A stretch of 64,000 nt of DNA from Steromphala cineraria (lineage: Eukaryota; Mollusca; Gastropoda; Trochida; Trochidae): the NCBI GenBank assembly GCA_916613615.1, contig OU744726.1, forward strand, positions 65,922,987-65,986,986, read 5' to 3'. The stretch's first letter is position 1. The number at the start of each line of letters is the position of its first letter. Positions 22,288-34,450 of this stretch are shown here, piece after piece. The notes under the pieces are model-generated. The model had not been told where the DNA came from and ran no database searches. It worked only from the letters and a program-made list of their open reading frames with translations. The position numbers were made by a program, and so were the translations under genes.

Positions 22288-22977
22288 CTAAGAAATTAAA
22301 GATTATGTCCAGATATGTCATTTTCATAACTCTGATATAACATGATTTTATAGACTAGTTATCCAATGGGCTAAATGATCTAACATTGTCAAATTCATTA
22401 AATACTTGAGTAAAACGTTTGAACTGTCATTGGTGACAATATATAAGTGTTATTACTATCTAGTGTTTATCATCTATTTCAAAGTCGTATCAAGTTTTCT
22501 TTTTTTCTTTTAGAGAAACACACTGTGATGGTGAATGTTTTTTTATGTCTTTCAAATGTAATATTCTCACAAATGTTATATTACACGCAATGAGCCATCA
22601 TCATGTACAATCTTAATTTGTCTATGTACAACTGCTAATGAACCAATTGCATGACACCCGTTGAAATCTTGTATATTTTGTTTGCGAAGGTAAAACGTTC
22701 CCTTCCCCTCTTTCCCCATACATACATGTATATTATTTGCACAGTTTTTAACGTGTTTGGTGTAGTCTGACTCAATCAATATTTACTATTTGATAAGGTT
22801 TGCCTAAACACTAATAATTAATTATCAGTATAGAAAATAGGAGTGATAAAACATGTTACAGCTATGCAATGCCATATATCTTCATCGTAGATTGAAATAT
22901 GAAGTGACATTCCCTTTGAGGATATACATACAATATGTAATAATGGAGATAAACAGTAGGACTGTATTAAATACAGA

Positions 22978-23160
22978 TTCTTAACATGGCTATTTCAATG
23001 ACAACAAAGACATGACCAGAATGAAATGCAAATACAGAAAGGAAATAATAAAGAATGATTAAATAACATATATCTTCTTCTTGAATATATTTTTACGATG
23101 GAGAAAATCATTACCCACTGTGCCCATGTACATATTAATCATAAAAGTCAGCAAACACCT
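22978..23160. repeat. Local diverged duplicate, first copy
   Basis: Aligns with 24,400-24,590. Shared words include AACAAAGACATG, AAATACA, CTTCTT and, towards the end, GTGTACATA/GTACATATTAAT-like text. The offset is about 1.43 kb. Divergence is high. No function apparent. Confidence 0.5.
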
Positions 23161-24399
23161 GTATATAGCGAGTGACTCAGATTCATTCCTAATTATTTCC
23201 TTGACATGTTAAAAGGACACATTAACTGAAACGTTGATCATTGCTTAGACGTAAGCACCATTGCTATAACATGAAGATCTGGTTTAGAGGGAACAATGGC
23301 GTTTGGTCTTTTAAAAAATGTTTTAGAATATTGGCGACATGTTTGTTCTATATATACATGAATGTACATGTTTAGTTGATTGTTTTTTTTGGTTGTTGAA
23401 CACAAACAACATTCCAATCTAAATGCATAAATAATTTTAAACCCCTCCACCAACAGAACGAGTAAAAATCCCATAATGCATTTGCATATTCGAATTCGAG
23501 TATGAGGGATACAGAAGAGAATCCCAGACTTGAAAATATCAATTTCTATAATTACGGACAACCTTTTGACTATAAAAGAGAATAAACGTATTTTGGTTAT
23601 CATCCATTCAAATGACATGGGGGCCTTTACCTCTTCATATAGTCTTGTATTTCGTATTTTTTCATCTTGATTACTTTTAACCTTACATGTACATGTAGTT
23701 GTTTTGTACAAAAGTTATTTTGTATATATAAAACCGGCCCATTTCAACTGAAGGTGAACAGAGGCAGGTTTATGTATATTCTTGATTACAAAAGACTACT
23801 TCTTTTGTGTAAATCTGCGCAAGAAGACGACGTCCATTTTACGGTTGATGAATAATTTTCGCTACACATATCTAACAGAAAAGTATTCATTTAAAATCAC
23901 TAAAAACATTTACCATGATAATATCAACTAAATTTACTCCTTATCATAAATTAGCTAGTTTATCATTCACTTTCCTCAAGCAATCTCTCATTTTGTAAGG
24001 CGTATTATTATAATAATTTTATTTACTGTCTGAATAATACTCTCTTTCATGTGGGTCGGTGGCGTATAATTATATTACATTTTTTTTCTGTCTTATAAAT
24101 GAAACAGAAACTTAGAATACAATTTTTTCTCCACGAAACGAATTGAATGATAGATGTACATTGTTATGACATTAAGTAGTAAAAACAGCTTGATAGATTT
24201 TCCGTTGATCCACGGTATATATGATATATGCCAGTGAACTGAACAATGAACCACGATCGATGAGTGAAACCATATAGGAGTTTAGACGTTTCTACACATG
24301 CCATGTCTCTTTTCTCAGCATTATAACTCAAACGTGCCATTTGTGTCAAAACTGTTCATTTGAGCTTGATGTATTCGTGTCACAATGTCATAAGTGAAT

Positions 24400-24590
24400 A
24401 CAGAATCTTAAAATGTCGGTTCCGATGTTAACAAAGACATGGCAATGATGACATACAAATACAAAAAATGAAATTATATAGTATCAAGAAGACTCATACG
24501 TCTTCTTACTGAATTTCACCATTCACGATAGAGAAATGCAAATAATTTATTGTGTCCGTGTACATACATACTAATAATAAAACTTTATGA
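24400..24590. repeat. Local diverged duplicate, second copy
   Basis: Partner of 22,978-23,160. The surrounding 1.4 kb does not align clearly by eye, so the original unit size is uncertain. Confidence 0.5.
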
Positions 24591-25069
24591 GCAAATGAGT
24601 GTAGTAAAAACTTATAGCGCTAATCTCTAGTCAGTGTAACTGCTCCAAAGCACTCTGAGATGATGACATTAACATGTTGAAAAATTGTCCACTGGAATAG
24701 GCCTATGTGTCTTTGAGAAGAGAAGTGTTTTAAGACTGGTTTTGAAAGTGGCCTGATTCTTCATAAGTCCCAGGATTCATGGCAGATCATTTCAGAGTTG
24801 TGTTCAACCAGTGAAGTTTCCTTTTCATATATACGATTATTGAAATGAACCTGTAGTGGTATCTTAATGTCTATTTAGCTTCAAAATTCTGAACGCAACC
24901 TATTTAAAGATACATTTAACAACTTACAAACACAACTGCAGTCCAAAAGAAACTTCGAAACATTGTGTGACCATTCCCATTAAAGCTAAAACAATAACCG
25001 TTTAAAACAAAGTATTTTTTATCAATGCACAATCTAGCCAAGCAAACTTTAAGAGTTAGCCATCACAAC

Positions 25070-25232
25070 GTCAATATTCTAATCTTAATTTTCATTAACT
25101 TGTCAATTGACTGAATGATATTTGATCATCAATAACATTCATTTCTTTGAAGTTTTACTTGTCCTCAGACTATCAAGACAAACGTTTGTACATGTGCTTG
25201 TAAAATGAATCATGTTCTAATTGACCTTCTTC
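25070..25232. repeat. Diverged relative of 10,375-10,545 in the spacer
   Basis: Aligns across about 160 bp with A 10,375-10,545 and B 54,705-54,870 but is much more diverged from either than they are from each other. Neighbouring sequence does not obviously continue the match. Confidence 0.7.
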
Positions 25233-25746
25233 CACCTCTTGGCAATAATTTGTAAGTTAGGATTATGATAAGTTTTGTCCCATATAAATTATTTCAATTT
25301 CTTGTTTGAGTTTGATTGTCTGTGATCATGCTATAATAAAATGATATAGAGGTTGTTAAGGAATACTGCTTATACTACTTTCCTAAGTGTTTCAACATTT
25401 GACAAAAATGTAATTTAAACGAAAAGAACAGAGGGGGTGAAAATGTTTCTAAAGCCTTTCATCGCAGGAAACATTCGAGACACAACACGAGGAAACTGTT
25501 TAAAAAAATGCAGCCTGTCAATCATTCTGTCATTGTAATTACTGACATGAACAGTTTGCAAATGACCTTTTCAATGTATAAAAACTGAGGATAAATTGTA
25601 TTGCAGGCGGGAATTCATGAACACTTTAGGACTTAATGCAGGTGTACTTTACAATAAATATGAGAAAGGACTGAAGTTGGTCAGTGGGACTGTTAAAATG
25701 ACTTTTTCAATGGGTTAACTCAGATTGATCTCTGCGTTCTGCGATC

Positions 25747-25977
25747 TCACACTAGTGCGATTTCGTCAGATTCTGCAATTGATTTCAAAACGATTGCATC
25801 TCTACAAAACTTATTCTTGAAGCTCTCTAATCGGGCAACTAAATCAATGGTGTTTTTGTTATATAAGAAGAATAGTTTTCTTTTATGGTTTGTTAGGTTA
25901 CTATTTATGCTAGTCGGCACAATAAAGTCACCCACACCCTTAATGATATCTTGTAATTGCTTTCTTAACGATTTCAT
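25747..25977 (-). other. Unrecognised open frame, 76 codons
   Basis: Encodes KSLRKQLQDIIKGVG...TIDLVARLESFKNKFCRD..., mixed charged and hydrophobic, with a plausible helical pattern. No homologous copy elsewhere in the window allows a conservation test and I recognise no motif. Reported only because its composition is more protein-like than most frames in the spacer. Confidence 0.12.
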
Positions 25978-26964
25978 CTAACAATACCTTGGTTTTTGTA
26001 AAGTCTAACTTAGATCAATGAACACTTTTGTTTCTTTGTTATGTGAGAAAAAGTGGTTTTGCTTAAGGAGATACAGACCAGAGCGAGTAATCCAAACTGT
26101 GTTGCTTTGTATTTGCTTATATTTGTAGAAGAGACTAGTTACTTGTGGTTCGCCATGGCAACTTAGGCTCTTGATTCAATTGTTTCTACTTCATGTACAA
26201 TGTACATTTACTCAGGATGAAATTGACACGTCTAATAGCAAATGGTAGACGATTGCTTCTTCCTTGTTCATGAAGAAAGACTCTCTTGAAAAATTGATAA
26301 CAAATCAATTCAAATCTCAGCTTATATTGTATATATTCACTGAGACTGTTGTCAAGTAGATATGATAACATGGAGATAAAAAGAGTCTATACGTTAAGAT
26401 TTCATCGAGTACATTTTAAGAAGCATAAATCAGAAACTTCCTTTTCAATGAGTTTGGATAAGATCTTGAAGTGTTTAAATGGACAAATCTGAGTCAAGAT
26501 AAGTAGCAATGCATATCGAGTGGTCAAGTGTTTAACAGACGAAAAACACTTATAACAATAATGCAATATATCATATTACACAATTATAACTACGAGGGGA
26601 GAAAAGTTACATTGTGATTCCCAAAACATCATCAATAAAACACAATCATTTTATCTTTCAGTTTAGCTTTAAACATATTTTATTCATGACAAAAGGATTG
26701 GGTAAAAAGTTATACAACTCAGACAACTCTCTCCCTTATATGTACATTTAATACTATTTACATTCATCCAACGAGATGGACAGAAGAGAACAGATAAAAA
26801 CAAATATGTGTACAATGATTAAACAAACTACTTTGTTTGACTCATGTAGGTATGAACATTTTTGAATATATTTTGAGTTATATACATATTCAGATCTGCA
26901 TTGCCATGCGATAGTAACTCACAAAATGAGTCAAATTTTCAAAATGGTAACACTTAGAAATCTA

Positions 26965-27440
26965 GAAACGTTTAGCAAGGACTGTTGAACCTTTCAAAAA
27001 CCGCGTCACTGTCATCAAGCTTGCCGATCTCTCTAATGTACAGTACCGACAACTGTGTTGGTTTTATATTGTTAAAGTATAATGTTTTGGATTTGGATAA
27101 TTCTGTCGATAAAGTGTACGCAAGTTATTGTTTAAAAGTAGGATTTTATTTAGAGGTGAAGATATTGCTAACGGAAAACGGTACCTCAAAGGGACTTTGT
27201 TTTTGCTTTTGCAGAGGTACCTCAACAGTGTACCATTTCGCAACTATGTCGCGCATGGTTTGATCGTGGTTTCAAAGAAATAGAAATTCCCTTTTGTATG
27301 TAATAAATATATCACAAAACGAGTGAGTGTTGAATATCGAAAATATTTCAACTCAATATTTTCAAAGTTTTGATTTATTCATGAGCGAAAGAGTTGAAAT
27401 ATTTTCGATTTTCAACACTCACTCGTTTTGTAATCTCTAT
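26965..27440 (+). mobile_element. Helentron-like element remnant with intact 3' palindrome
   Basis: The right part (27,311-27,432) is a palindrome whose arms start ATCACAAAACGAGTGAGTG and end CACTCACTCGTTTTGTAAT, with a centre ATGAGCGAAAGAG. It is preceded by TTGTATGTAATAA (27,295-27,307), the inverted 5'-end motif, and followed by the terminus CTCTAT. The left part (26,965-27,290) matches 45,325-45,660 of the copy B element, including a coding-like segment (frames TVEPFKNRVTVIKLADLS and EVPQQCTISQLCRAWFDRGF). The 5' end was not found, so the copy is truncated or diverged. Confidence 0.6.
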
Positions 27441-28606
27441 TTACACTTTTGTTTTGCACTCACTTATGGTTTGATGTACATGCAGAATTTCTGCTGAACA
27501 CGAGCCTAAATTTTTTTTATCAATGAGTAAACTTTTATGAGAAAATGTTTTTGCTGTACTTCAATCAACTGACTAGTACATGATACCGATATTAACCTCT
27601 ATCCCAAAACAGGTCTATTATTTAAGCTTATAGTGTTACTTTGAGATTTGTCTGTCTCTGCAGTAAATGCAGCTTTCGAGGGTTTTCATGACACCAGGTA
27701 AAATACAGGAATATTTGCATAGCACTTCATGATGATTATCCTTGTGTATCAAGTTTAATTGCTCTTAATGGATTAATGAATCCGGAGTAGGTTTGGTAGG
27801 AATGTCTCTTTTTTTCTTATCACAGGATAGAAAGTAATTCTTAAAGTACAATTTCTGACACGTGCAATATATATAAAACATAAGGTTGGACTGATGACAT
27901 AGCATTATAACCCACAAAAGATTCTATCAAACAGATTACCACAAAGATTTAAAACTATTTACCAACAATGTGTGCAATATACTAAATACATATATAGGGT
28001 ACACTTGAGAATTATTTCTCATTTGCAACCACTTTCTACATTCAAATGTTTAATAGCTCGAACAGAATTGCAATGTTTGGTCACAGTTAAATAGTTTTTG
28101 TTTAATAGAATGTATCACTTTGATGATATATTACAGTATTTAAAGGACAAAATACAAATGTTTCTTAGATTCTTAAAACATGTTTGTGATCTACTCATTT
28201 ATACTATGTCAACAGTCATTAAGTCAAAGTTCTCTCTGAAACAATGTGGTTGGATATCACTCTTAACGAATCAATTTCAATTCATCGGACTTTATGCATA
28301 ATTCGCACCTTCGCTAAATTCAATCTGTAAAAGAGAGATGCAAACTTTGAATATCCTTATCATAGCTTTTTTAAAAGAGGACCACGATGTGCAAACATCG
28401 TGAACTTATTTGGTCACCTAATTAATATCATATCAAGAAGAACCCTAAATGATGCGTGGTGGAAGTGGGTGCCACATCAAAGTATTATGTTTTAATATAT
28501 TTGCCTGACATTCAAGCTTTCATCATTCTTATGAACCTTTACGTCATTACTACCACAAGAAAATTACTTTTAGGTTTTCGGAAATGTCATGATATTTTTC
28601 ATTTGG

Positions 28607-29050
28607 AATTACTTACGTCTTAAAAGAAATTAAAAGTCAAATAAGTCTATTTTGGATGAAAATACAGCTAATTTTTTTTCTGTTACCCAACGTGTATCTG
28701 ACGCCCGTGTAAGATACCGCAGTGTAATATTTATCGGAAATATTAAACTAATGAAATATCACAATGCAAGTATTACGTCACAGAAGTGAGCTGTTGTGAC
28801 GTCACAATGTAAGCGCTTCATCACAATAGGTGCCGAGTCGAGGAACTGTTAGTTTCAGCACATTTTCGGCAAGTTTGAGTGATTTTTAGGGCAAGTAATA
28901 AACAGAATACTAAACTTCCTTCCATTTAATACTATTTTTATTAAACTCGTGAATGATTTGGTATCAAACTCGCTTTCGCTCGTTTTATACAAAATCATGA
29001 ACTCGTTGAATAAAATAGTATTAAATGGAAGGTCGTTTAGTATCCCCTAT
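28607..29050 (+). mobile_element. Helentron-like element with long 3' palindrome
   Basis: The order on the plus strand is a possible 5' end ATTACTTACGTC (about 28,609); ACGTCACAGAAG and TGACGTCACAATG (28,797-28,809); the inverted end motif GCAAGTAATAAACAG (28,891-28,905); a palindrome (28,906-29,044) with centre ACTCGCTTTCGCTCGTT; and the terminus ATCCCCTAT. This is the same order as in the elements with known empty sites. The 5' boundary is tentative because there is no empty site here. Confidence 0.5.
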
Positions 29051-29117
29051 TTATTTTTTATATGGTAAATGTTGATATTTGAGTTTTGAAATTAGATATA
29101 CAACTTTCAAAGTTTAA

Positions 29118-29428
29118 AGGGGCAGTAGCATGTTTTTTGATAATTTTATATTTCAAATATTTTACTGATAAATGTGAGTTATTGCTAACAGTGTCAAAAA
29201 TCTCATTACACGAGCAAATCATTCATAATCAGAGGACAAACTTTGAAGATTGAAATACAATCAATTGGCGGTCATTTTTTGTGAACACCTTTAATTCATT
29301 TTGTGTAAGAAAAAGGGATCGCATGGCTAAACTTTACATAAAATAAGACATTTTCTTTCAATTGAAACAATTAATTTTCATTTCCCTGACTTCACCTTAT
29401 ATCCCCCTAAAAACGTGCTACTGACCCT
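29118..29428 (+). mobile_element. TTAA-type MITE, 311 bp
   Basis: Left end AGGGGCAGTAGCATGTTTTT, right end ACGTGCTACTGACCCT, flanked by TTAA at 29,114-29,117 and 29,429-29,432. Internal deletions relative to the 356-bp form, including part of the ATATATTTGAATTATTAC stretch. The only recognised member in the spacer. It lies 68 bp right of a palindrome-ended element. Confidence 0.9.
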
Positions 29429-29899
29429 TTAATGTATCTGCAGATACCGTCATTCCGACAGGTATATCATTACTTCAAATAACATTTAACTATTCAAACG
29501 TCCAGCGTGGTTTACAGAAACATTCTATATAAACCAAATGTTTTTTTATTTTTACTTTCCTATTTCATTGGGCATTACTTCTAAGATGTAACTGAAGATG
29601 TTCCGCATTCAATACCTAATACATGTACAATCACAGATAAATTGAATTTAAAAAGTTCACGATTCACAATATATTTTATCATTTCAACTTTGCGCTGTTA
29701 ACAGTTGTTAAACCTGGTACATGTTTGCGTCGAGATTATGCAAACATGCTCTGTATATCGAGGTTCGAAAATAGCAACTTCATCAAGAATACAGTTGCTC
29801 GTTCGTAAACACTTATTATAACTCTCCCGTTTTACATTTGGCTTTTCAATAAATCTACCATGTTATTACACATATGTGTCATAACGTTCACATCGCGCG

Positions 29900-30109
29900 C
29901 TGACCGAATGTTGTGACGATATAATGACGCCATAATGGTTAAGTATGACGTCACAATGTCAGCGGGGCCGGTCGGGATGGTCATTTTGGCAAATTTCTTT
30001 ATATTTTTGACGATATAATTAAGCAAGTGATAAATAAAATACTAAACTCGGTGAATTCACTCGTTTCATAAAAATGTTATGAAACGAGACGTCGTTTTGT
30101 ATTCTCTAT
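29900..30109 (+). mobile_element. Helentron-like element, 3' part
   Basis: Contains TGACGTCACAATG (29,946-29,958), a GC-rich patch, AAGCAAGTGATAAATAAAATAC (split motif at about 30,021-30,042) and a hairpin CTCGTTTCATAA...TTATGAAACGAG (30,060-30,088), and ends ATTCTCTAT. Motif order matches the 28.6-kb element. The palindrome centre lacks the GAGCGAAAG core. I could not locate the 5' end, so the start is a working limit. Confidence 0.45.
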
Positions 30110-30869
30110 TATTATTATTATATCAATATATTATTACATCATGGAATTTTGTGAAGTTCACATTTCATTAAATCTATTTATTTATATTTTATCCTTGAAA
30201 TAAGTTGAACTTCCATTTCAATAAATGAAATTGTATACTTTGAACATTAAAAGTGAGCTCACATGGTCGTCAATGAATCATCTCCAATTGAAGGTTTTGT
30301 ATTCCGTTATGATTATCAAGACAAATAATATATATAAATACTTTGGAGGTCAGAGTGCTTGAAAAAGCTTCAATATTAGTTATGACAAAGCTTGAAATTA
30401 CAATCACATCAAAACAAATAAAGAATATTTTAAAGTAAGAATGACATTTATTGTTTCAGGTATCTTGCTATTCCCTTATCTTTATTCAAAACTTAAATCA
30501 CAAGAATTGAATGTGATCACGTAGGTACTTTAAAGCGACTAGAACCTTAAATTGAGTAGAAATGATAATAAATGAACAAAATTAAAGACACAATTTGCCA
30601 AATTATATTTCACGTTCACAAATAGATATCCAACACCCCTATATGTCTAGCATCCATTTGTGCGGGGATTGCTTTGTTGAGCCTTATAATTGGCTTTCGA
30701 TCGATTTGCAGAAGTTACAAATTTTAGAGATGTTTGAATGAAGATAAAATAGATTAAAGTGGGTAGCCTTTTTTCACAGTTGGCAGGGGTAACAACTTTA
30801 ACAAATCTGTATTTCAAAATCCACATTTACTAAGGATGTCATACATAACTTTCAATATTTAAGGCCTTT

Positions 30870-31310
30870 ACAGGTTTTTGGATGTGTCCCATTTGGGACC
30901 TTATAGGGGTCACATAGTAATGAAACCTTCAAACAGTCTTTACATAAAGTTTCAGCTTTCTATGTTTTTTGCTCCTTGAACAAAAAAAAGACCTTTTGTA
31001 ATTTTGGATGGTCAATGGCCCTTATCAGTTGTCAAATACCACATTGATGAAATAAATTGTTTTGCATTCTTTTGAGTACAACCGTTCATATAAAAACTTC
31101 CACACATGATTTCAGTAAATAGTGTGATGATCGCTTTTAATATCTTTAAAGTCGTTTATTAATTGTTTTGCTCAACCAAACTGAAAATCCTGATAACATG
31201 ACACACAGGACCATTTATAGATATTGTGACCCTTTGTTAAATAAATCATAGAAACCCCGATGAGCTTCAGAGCCAATATATCAGTATCTTATAAATTGCT
31301 TAGCATTTCA
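30870..31310. repeat. Diverged member of the 5,975-6,845 repeat family
   Basis: Shared phrases include TTTCAGCTTTCTATG (inverse of the GCATAGAAAGCTGAAA phrase), TGGGACCTTATAGGGGTCAC, and GATGAGCTTCAGAGCCAAT. Substantially diverged. No open frame of interest. Confidence 0.45.
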
Positions 31311-34296
31311 ACCCAAATGCAAAATAACTACGACAATTACTAATCATCAGTTAGTTATTGGATAGTAAGAGACATATTTTATATGGATGTGAGCATTTAT
31401 ATTTATAAAGCCCTAAGTTTGATGCTTATTTCATTCAGGCAATACATCCTTATAGTAAAATCTGAACATGAAAATATGATTAATCATTTATCAGCAGTTA
31501 GATCACTTCTCTTTCTATTGAAATAATTTTCTTATAAGTAAAACATCACGAGGCATCGTTTCAAATCCCTAGACACTCTGCCAAATAGAAAGAAGCTAAA
31601 TTGATTAGTAAGCAGGAAATCATGTCTCATTTTAGTCCTAATCATCTAGGCTTTGTCCAGAACAACTGCAATTATCAGATGACCACTGAGTGGACGCTGC
31701 AACCCACTGAGCTGCGAGAAAGGACGAACTATATTTCCTCGCGTAATGATGTACTGCACACAACGAGCGTGATTATCCTTGACTATGAACCAACTAGTAT
31801 CTGATTATTGCGACGATCTTGCTTCCTGTGAAAGGATAGCTTTAATACTGTGGTTCGTTCAGGGAACAATAGCTGCAGAGATAATTTGAAAGGAATATCT
31901 TCATGACATAGGGTTGATGGTATAACTGAGAAGTGCCTAGAACAGTTCAGTGATTATGAAACAACTGATGGAGTGAATGGAGCATTGTCAGAGATTTATT
32001 AGTCGATGCAGCTATATGGTCATTCTATTGTAAACAAAATCAAAAGCGAATTTCCTTCTCATGTCATATTTTGCGAGGGAGGGTTCCTACCTAGGCAGGT
32101 AAAATATGCATCATGGCTGCATGTGATGAAGTGTTCATAGATTATTACAGGAACTGCTATTTTATATACATTCTAAACACTGGATGGTATACCTGCTACA
32201 AAAACTATTCGTGAAGACATTCTTCCTTTTCAAAATTGAATATGATAAGAGACTCAGTCTTCCTCCACTTGCAACAACATAGCCATGTAAACTAAATGTT
32301 ATTCCTTATAAAAAAATAGATATTGGTCAAACAAGCATCCTATTTGTCCTGTAATAACATTCCGCAGATCTTGATTTGTTCCTAAGACAGTACATGTACT
32401 AGATACAAATTAAGGTTCATGTTTGGGTGTTTTATGGCCATTGGGCGAGGCAAAACCATTAGCGTCTGGTCTTTATAGTGTTAATGTGACAGCGACAAGG
32501 CATGTTGAAGGCCAACGGTGCTTGTTAACTTCACATCTCATGAGAACTAACACGCCATCAAAATCAGAGGTCTTATATAGACGGCTGACCGATAATAATG
32601 TCCGTTACAAAACAGGTATCAAGTCACTGCATTTAAAAAACATATTTTCAGGTTTAAGAGATTTTGCCTAAACCTGCAGAATATCTTGTTTGAATGATTT
32701 ATCATTTTGTTTATAGTTTCATTGGACATGCGACAGCGTTTCTCACTACCTTTGAATAACCATTATTTCAGTTATTAGAGGTATGGGTTTTGCTAAGGAG
32801 TACTAACTCTATTATCTATCTCCATAAGTAGTCTCCAATGTATTACTAGTGTACACGTTTTGCAATTGACGTTATTGATGAATGTACAAAGCCATAAAGG
32901 ATAAACATATTGCACCTTTTGTTTATTAGATTTCAAAAGTATATTTGATAAGTAGGTTCTCACATCAACTTTCCTAAGAAAACAGGATTCATTTGTGATC
33001 TTCATGTAAAGAAAGAATTTGTCAACTGAATAAGGAAGGTGATTTTGAATTGCTAATCATTAGTTCAACTTGGCAGTTAATCCAGCTTCGAAGTTTATTA
33101 ATTAAACATTGTACCTTATTCAATGAATACTTTTCAATTTTTACTATAAGAGTTGAAAAATAAACAAATTCAAAGAGACAATATTTTAGTCACTTGAATA
33201 GTTGGTAATAATAAAACCAAAAGTCATGAATAATGTTTGTTGCCAAGAAAGTGCATATGTGCAATGCTTAAATTTGAGAAAATTTAACAAACCATTTTGA
33301 ATATGTTTAACTATGCAATTGGAGCTTTAAAGGTTCATGAACTAACAATTTAGCTATTGTTTCTTTTGAAACTTTTCAAGAATTAATGACAGGTTTGATA
33401 TATTGTTCAAATCAAATTATTTTGCCATATAATTTGAAAAGGCTTCAAATTTGTGGATGGAATTATTATATTAATGTTATGTGATGTTGACCTATACAAA
33501 TATTTATATTCCATTTATAAAAGTGTTGTTTACCAAGGAAACTAATAATGATGTTGATACAAATTTATATTTCAAAAGGCTAAGAGTTTATCAGTATCAA
33601 ATTGTAATGTAATTAATGAGTTTCATTATATTTGAATGCTAGCGTTATATTATTGAGTGTAGACAGTTTAAATTCAAATATATTTCAACGAATATTGACA
33701 ATTAAGAGGATTTAATCAAAAAGACTGCACAGACGATAACTTTGTTTCTAAGGAATTAGTTTCAGGGATGATGATTGCCTGTCTGAACTGAACTTAAATA
33801 TACTCAGGCTGCAAACTGCAGATACTAAGAGGTCAATTAACCATTTCCAATTATTCAATAACAATACACTACAAAGTGTGTACAGGGAGGATGTGTTTAA
33901 GGACATAACAATTTAACTAAGTATGACAAAAAATAAATGCCAACCTTATTGGTATCAAAATGGGTATTCATTGTTATCTATATAAAAATACGTGGAAGCT
34001 GATTAATCTTGTAAAAGCAGATGACAGGTCGACCAAAATTTCATAAGTTGTAGTAGTTGCAAGTCGAGAAGGCATTATATTTGTCAATACTGTATGTTTT
34101 CTCTAGGTCATTCTGAAAGTATGTAAAGTTTTGCTTACCTGATTATTATTCACCATTTGACAGGAATAGTCTAATGAGAATATAACTTCGAAAATACACA
34201 GGAGTTATTTACAGAGTGAACGGTCAAATGAATAGGACAATAGTGTCATGAGCATTAACCATCAAATACTTCAACAATTAATGAACCTTAGGGATG

Positions 34297-34450
34297 TTAC
34301 CATGTCTCTTCATGTTGACGTGATTAATGTTGACAAAACTAAGAGGTCTGGGTCTTGATCAAGTTCGTCTAATTGCTCTATCAAGCTGTCTATCTAATCA
34401 GCTTTCATAGTCCAGACTGACGCTGGACATCAGATCAGATTGTCCATTCT
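34297..34450. repeat. Diverged repeat, first copy (AAGAGGTCTGGGTCTTGATCA)
   Basis: Matches 37,147-37,275 with shared text CCATGTCTC, TTGATGTGATT-like, AAGAGGTCT(G/A)GGTCTTGAT and CAAGTTC(G/A)TCT(A/G)ATTGCTCTATC. Upstream, both carry AATAGNCTAATGAGAA, so the repeated unit may extend about 150 bp to the left. Offset about 2.84 kb. Confidence 0.65.

Larger units (their letters stand above)
1..22437. repeat. Copy A of a large direct duplication
   Basis: This stretch aligns in order and in the same orientation with 42,003-64,000. Its start (TGACGTCATAGTAG at 30) matches 42,036, and position 22,437 matches the last base of the window. The coordinate offset changes stepwise: about 43.58 kb at 6-7 kb, 44.14 kb at 8 kb, 44.35 kb at 13-14 kb, 41.6 kb at 21.9 kb. 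Each step is an insertion or deletion in one copy. By eye, divergence between indels is roughly 2-7 percent. The left boundary lies outside the window. Copy A alone holds the minisatellite block at 16,548-19,815 and a block of about 0.8 kb at 20,481-21,278. The copies may be paralogs or separated haplotypes. Confidence 0.95.

Noticed and set aside
29832..30026. 64-codon minus-strand frame
   Set aside because: It falls within the palindrome-ended element at about 29,900-30,109 and reads through its TGACGTCA motif. No motif or second copy supports it.
32423..32671. 82-codon plus-strand frame in a slightly GC-richer stretch
   Set aside because: No recognised motif, no second copy to test, and no convincing splice or promoter signals; left as unannotated spacer.
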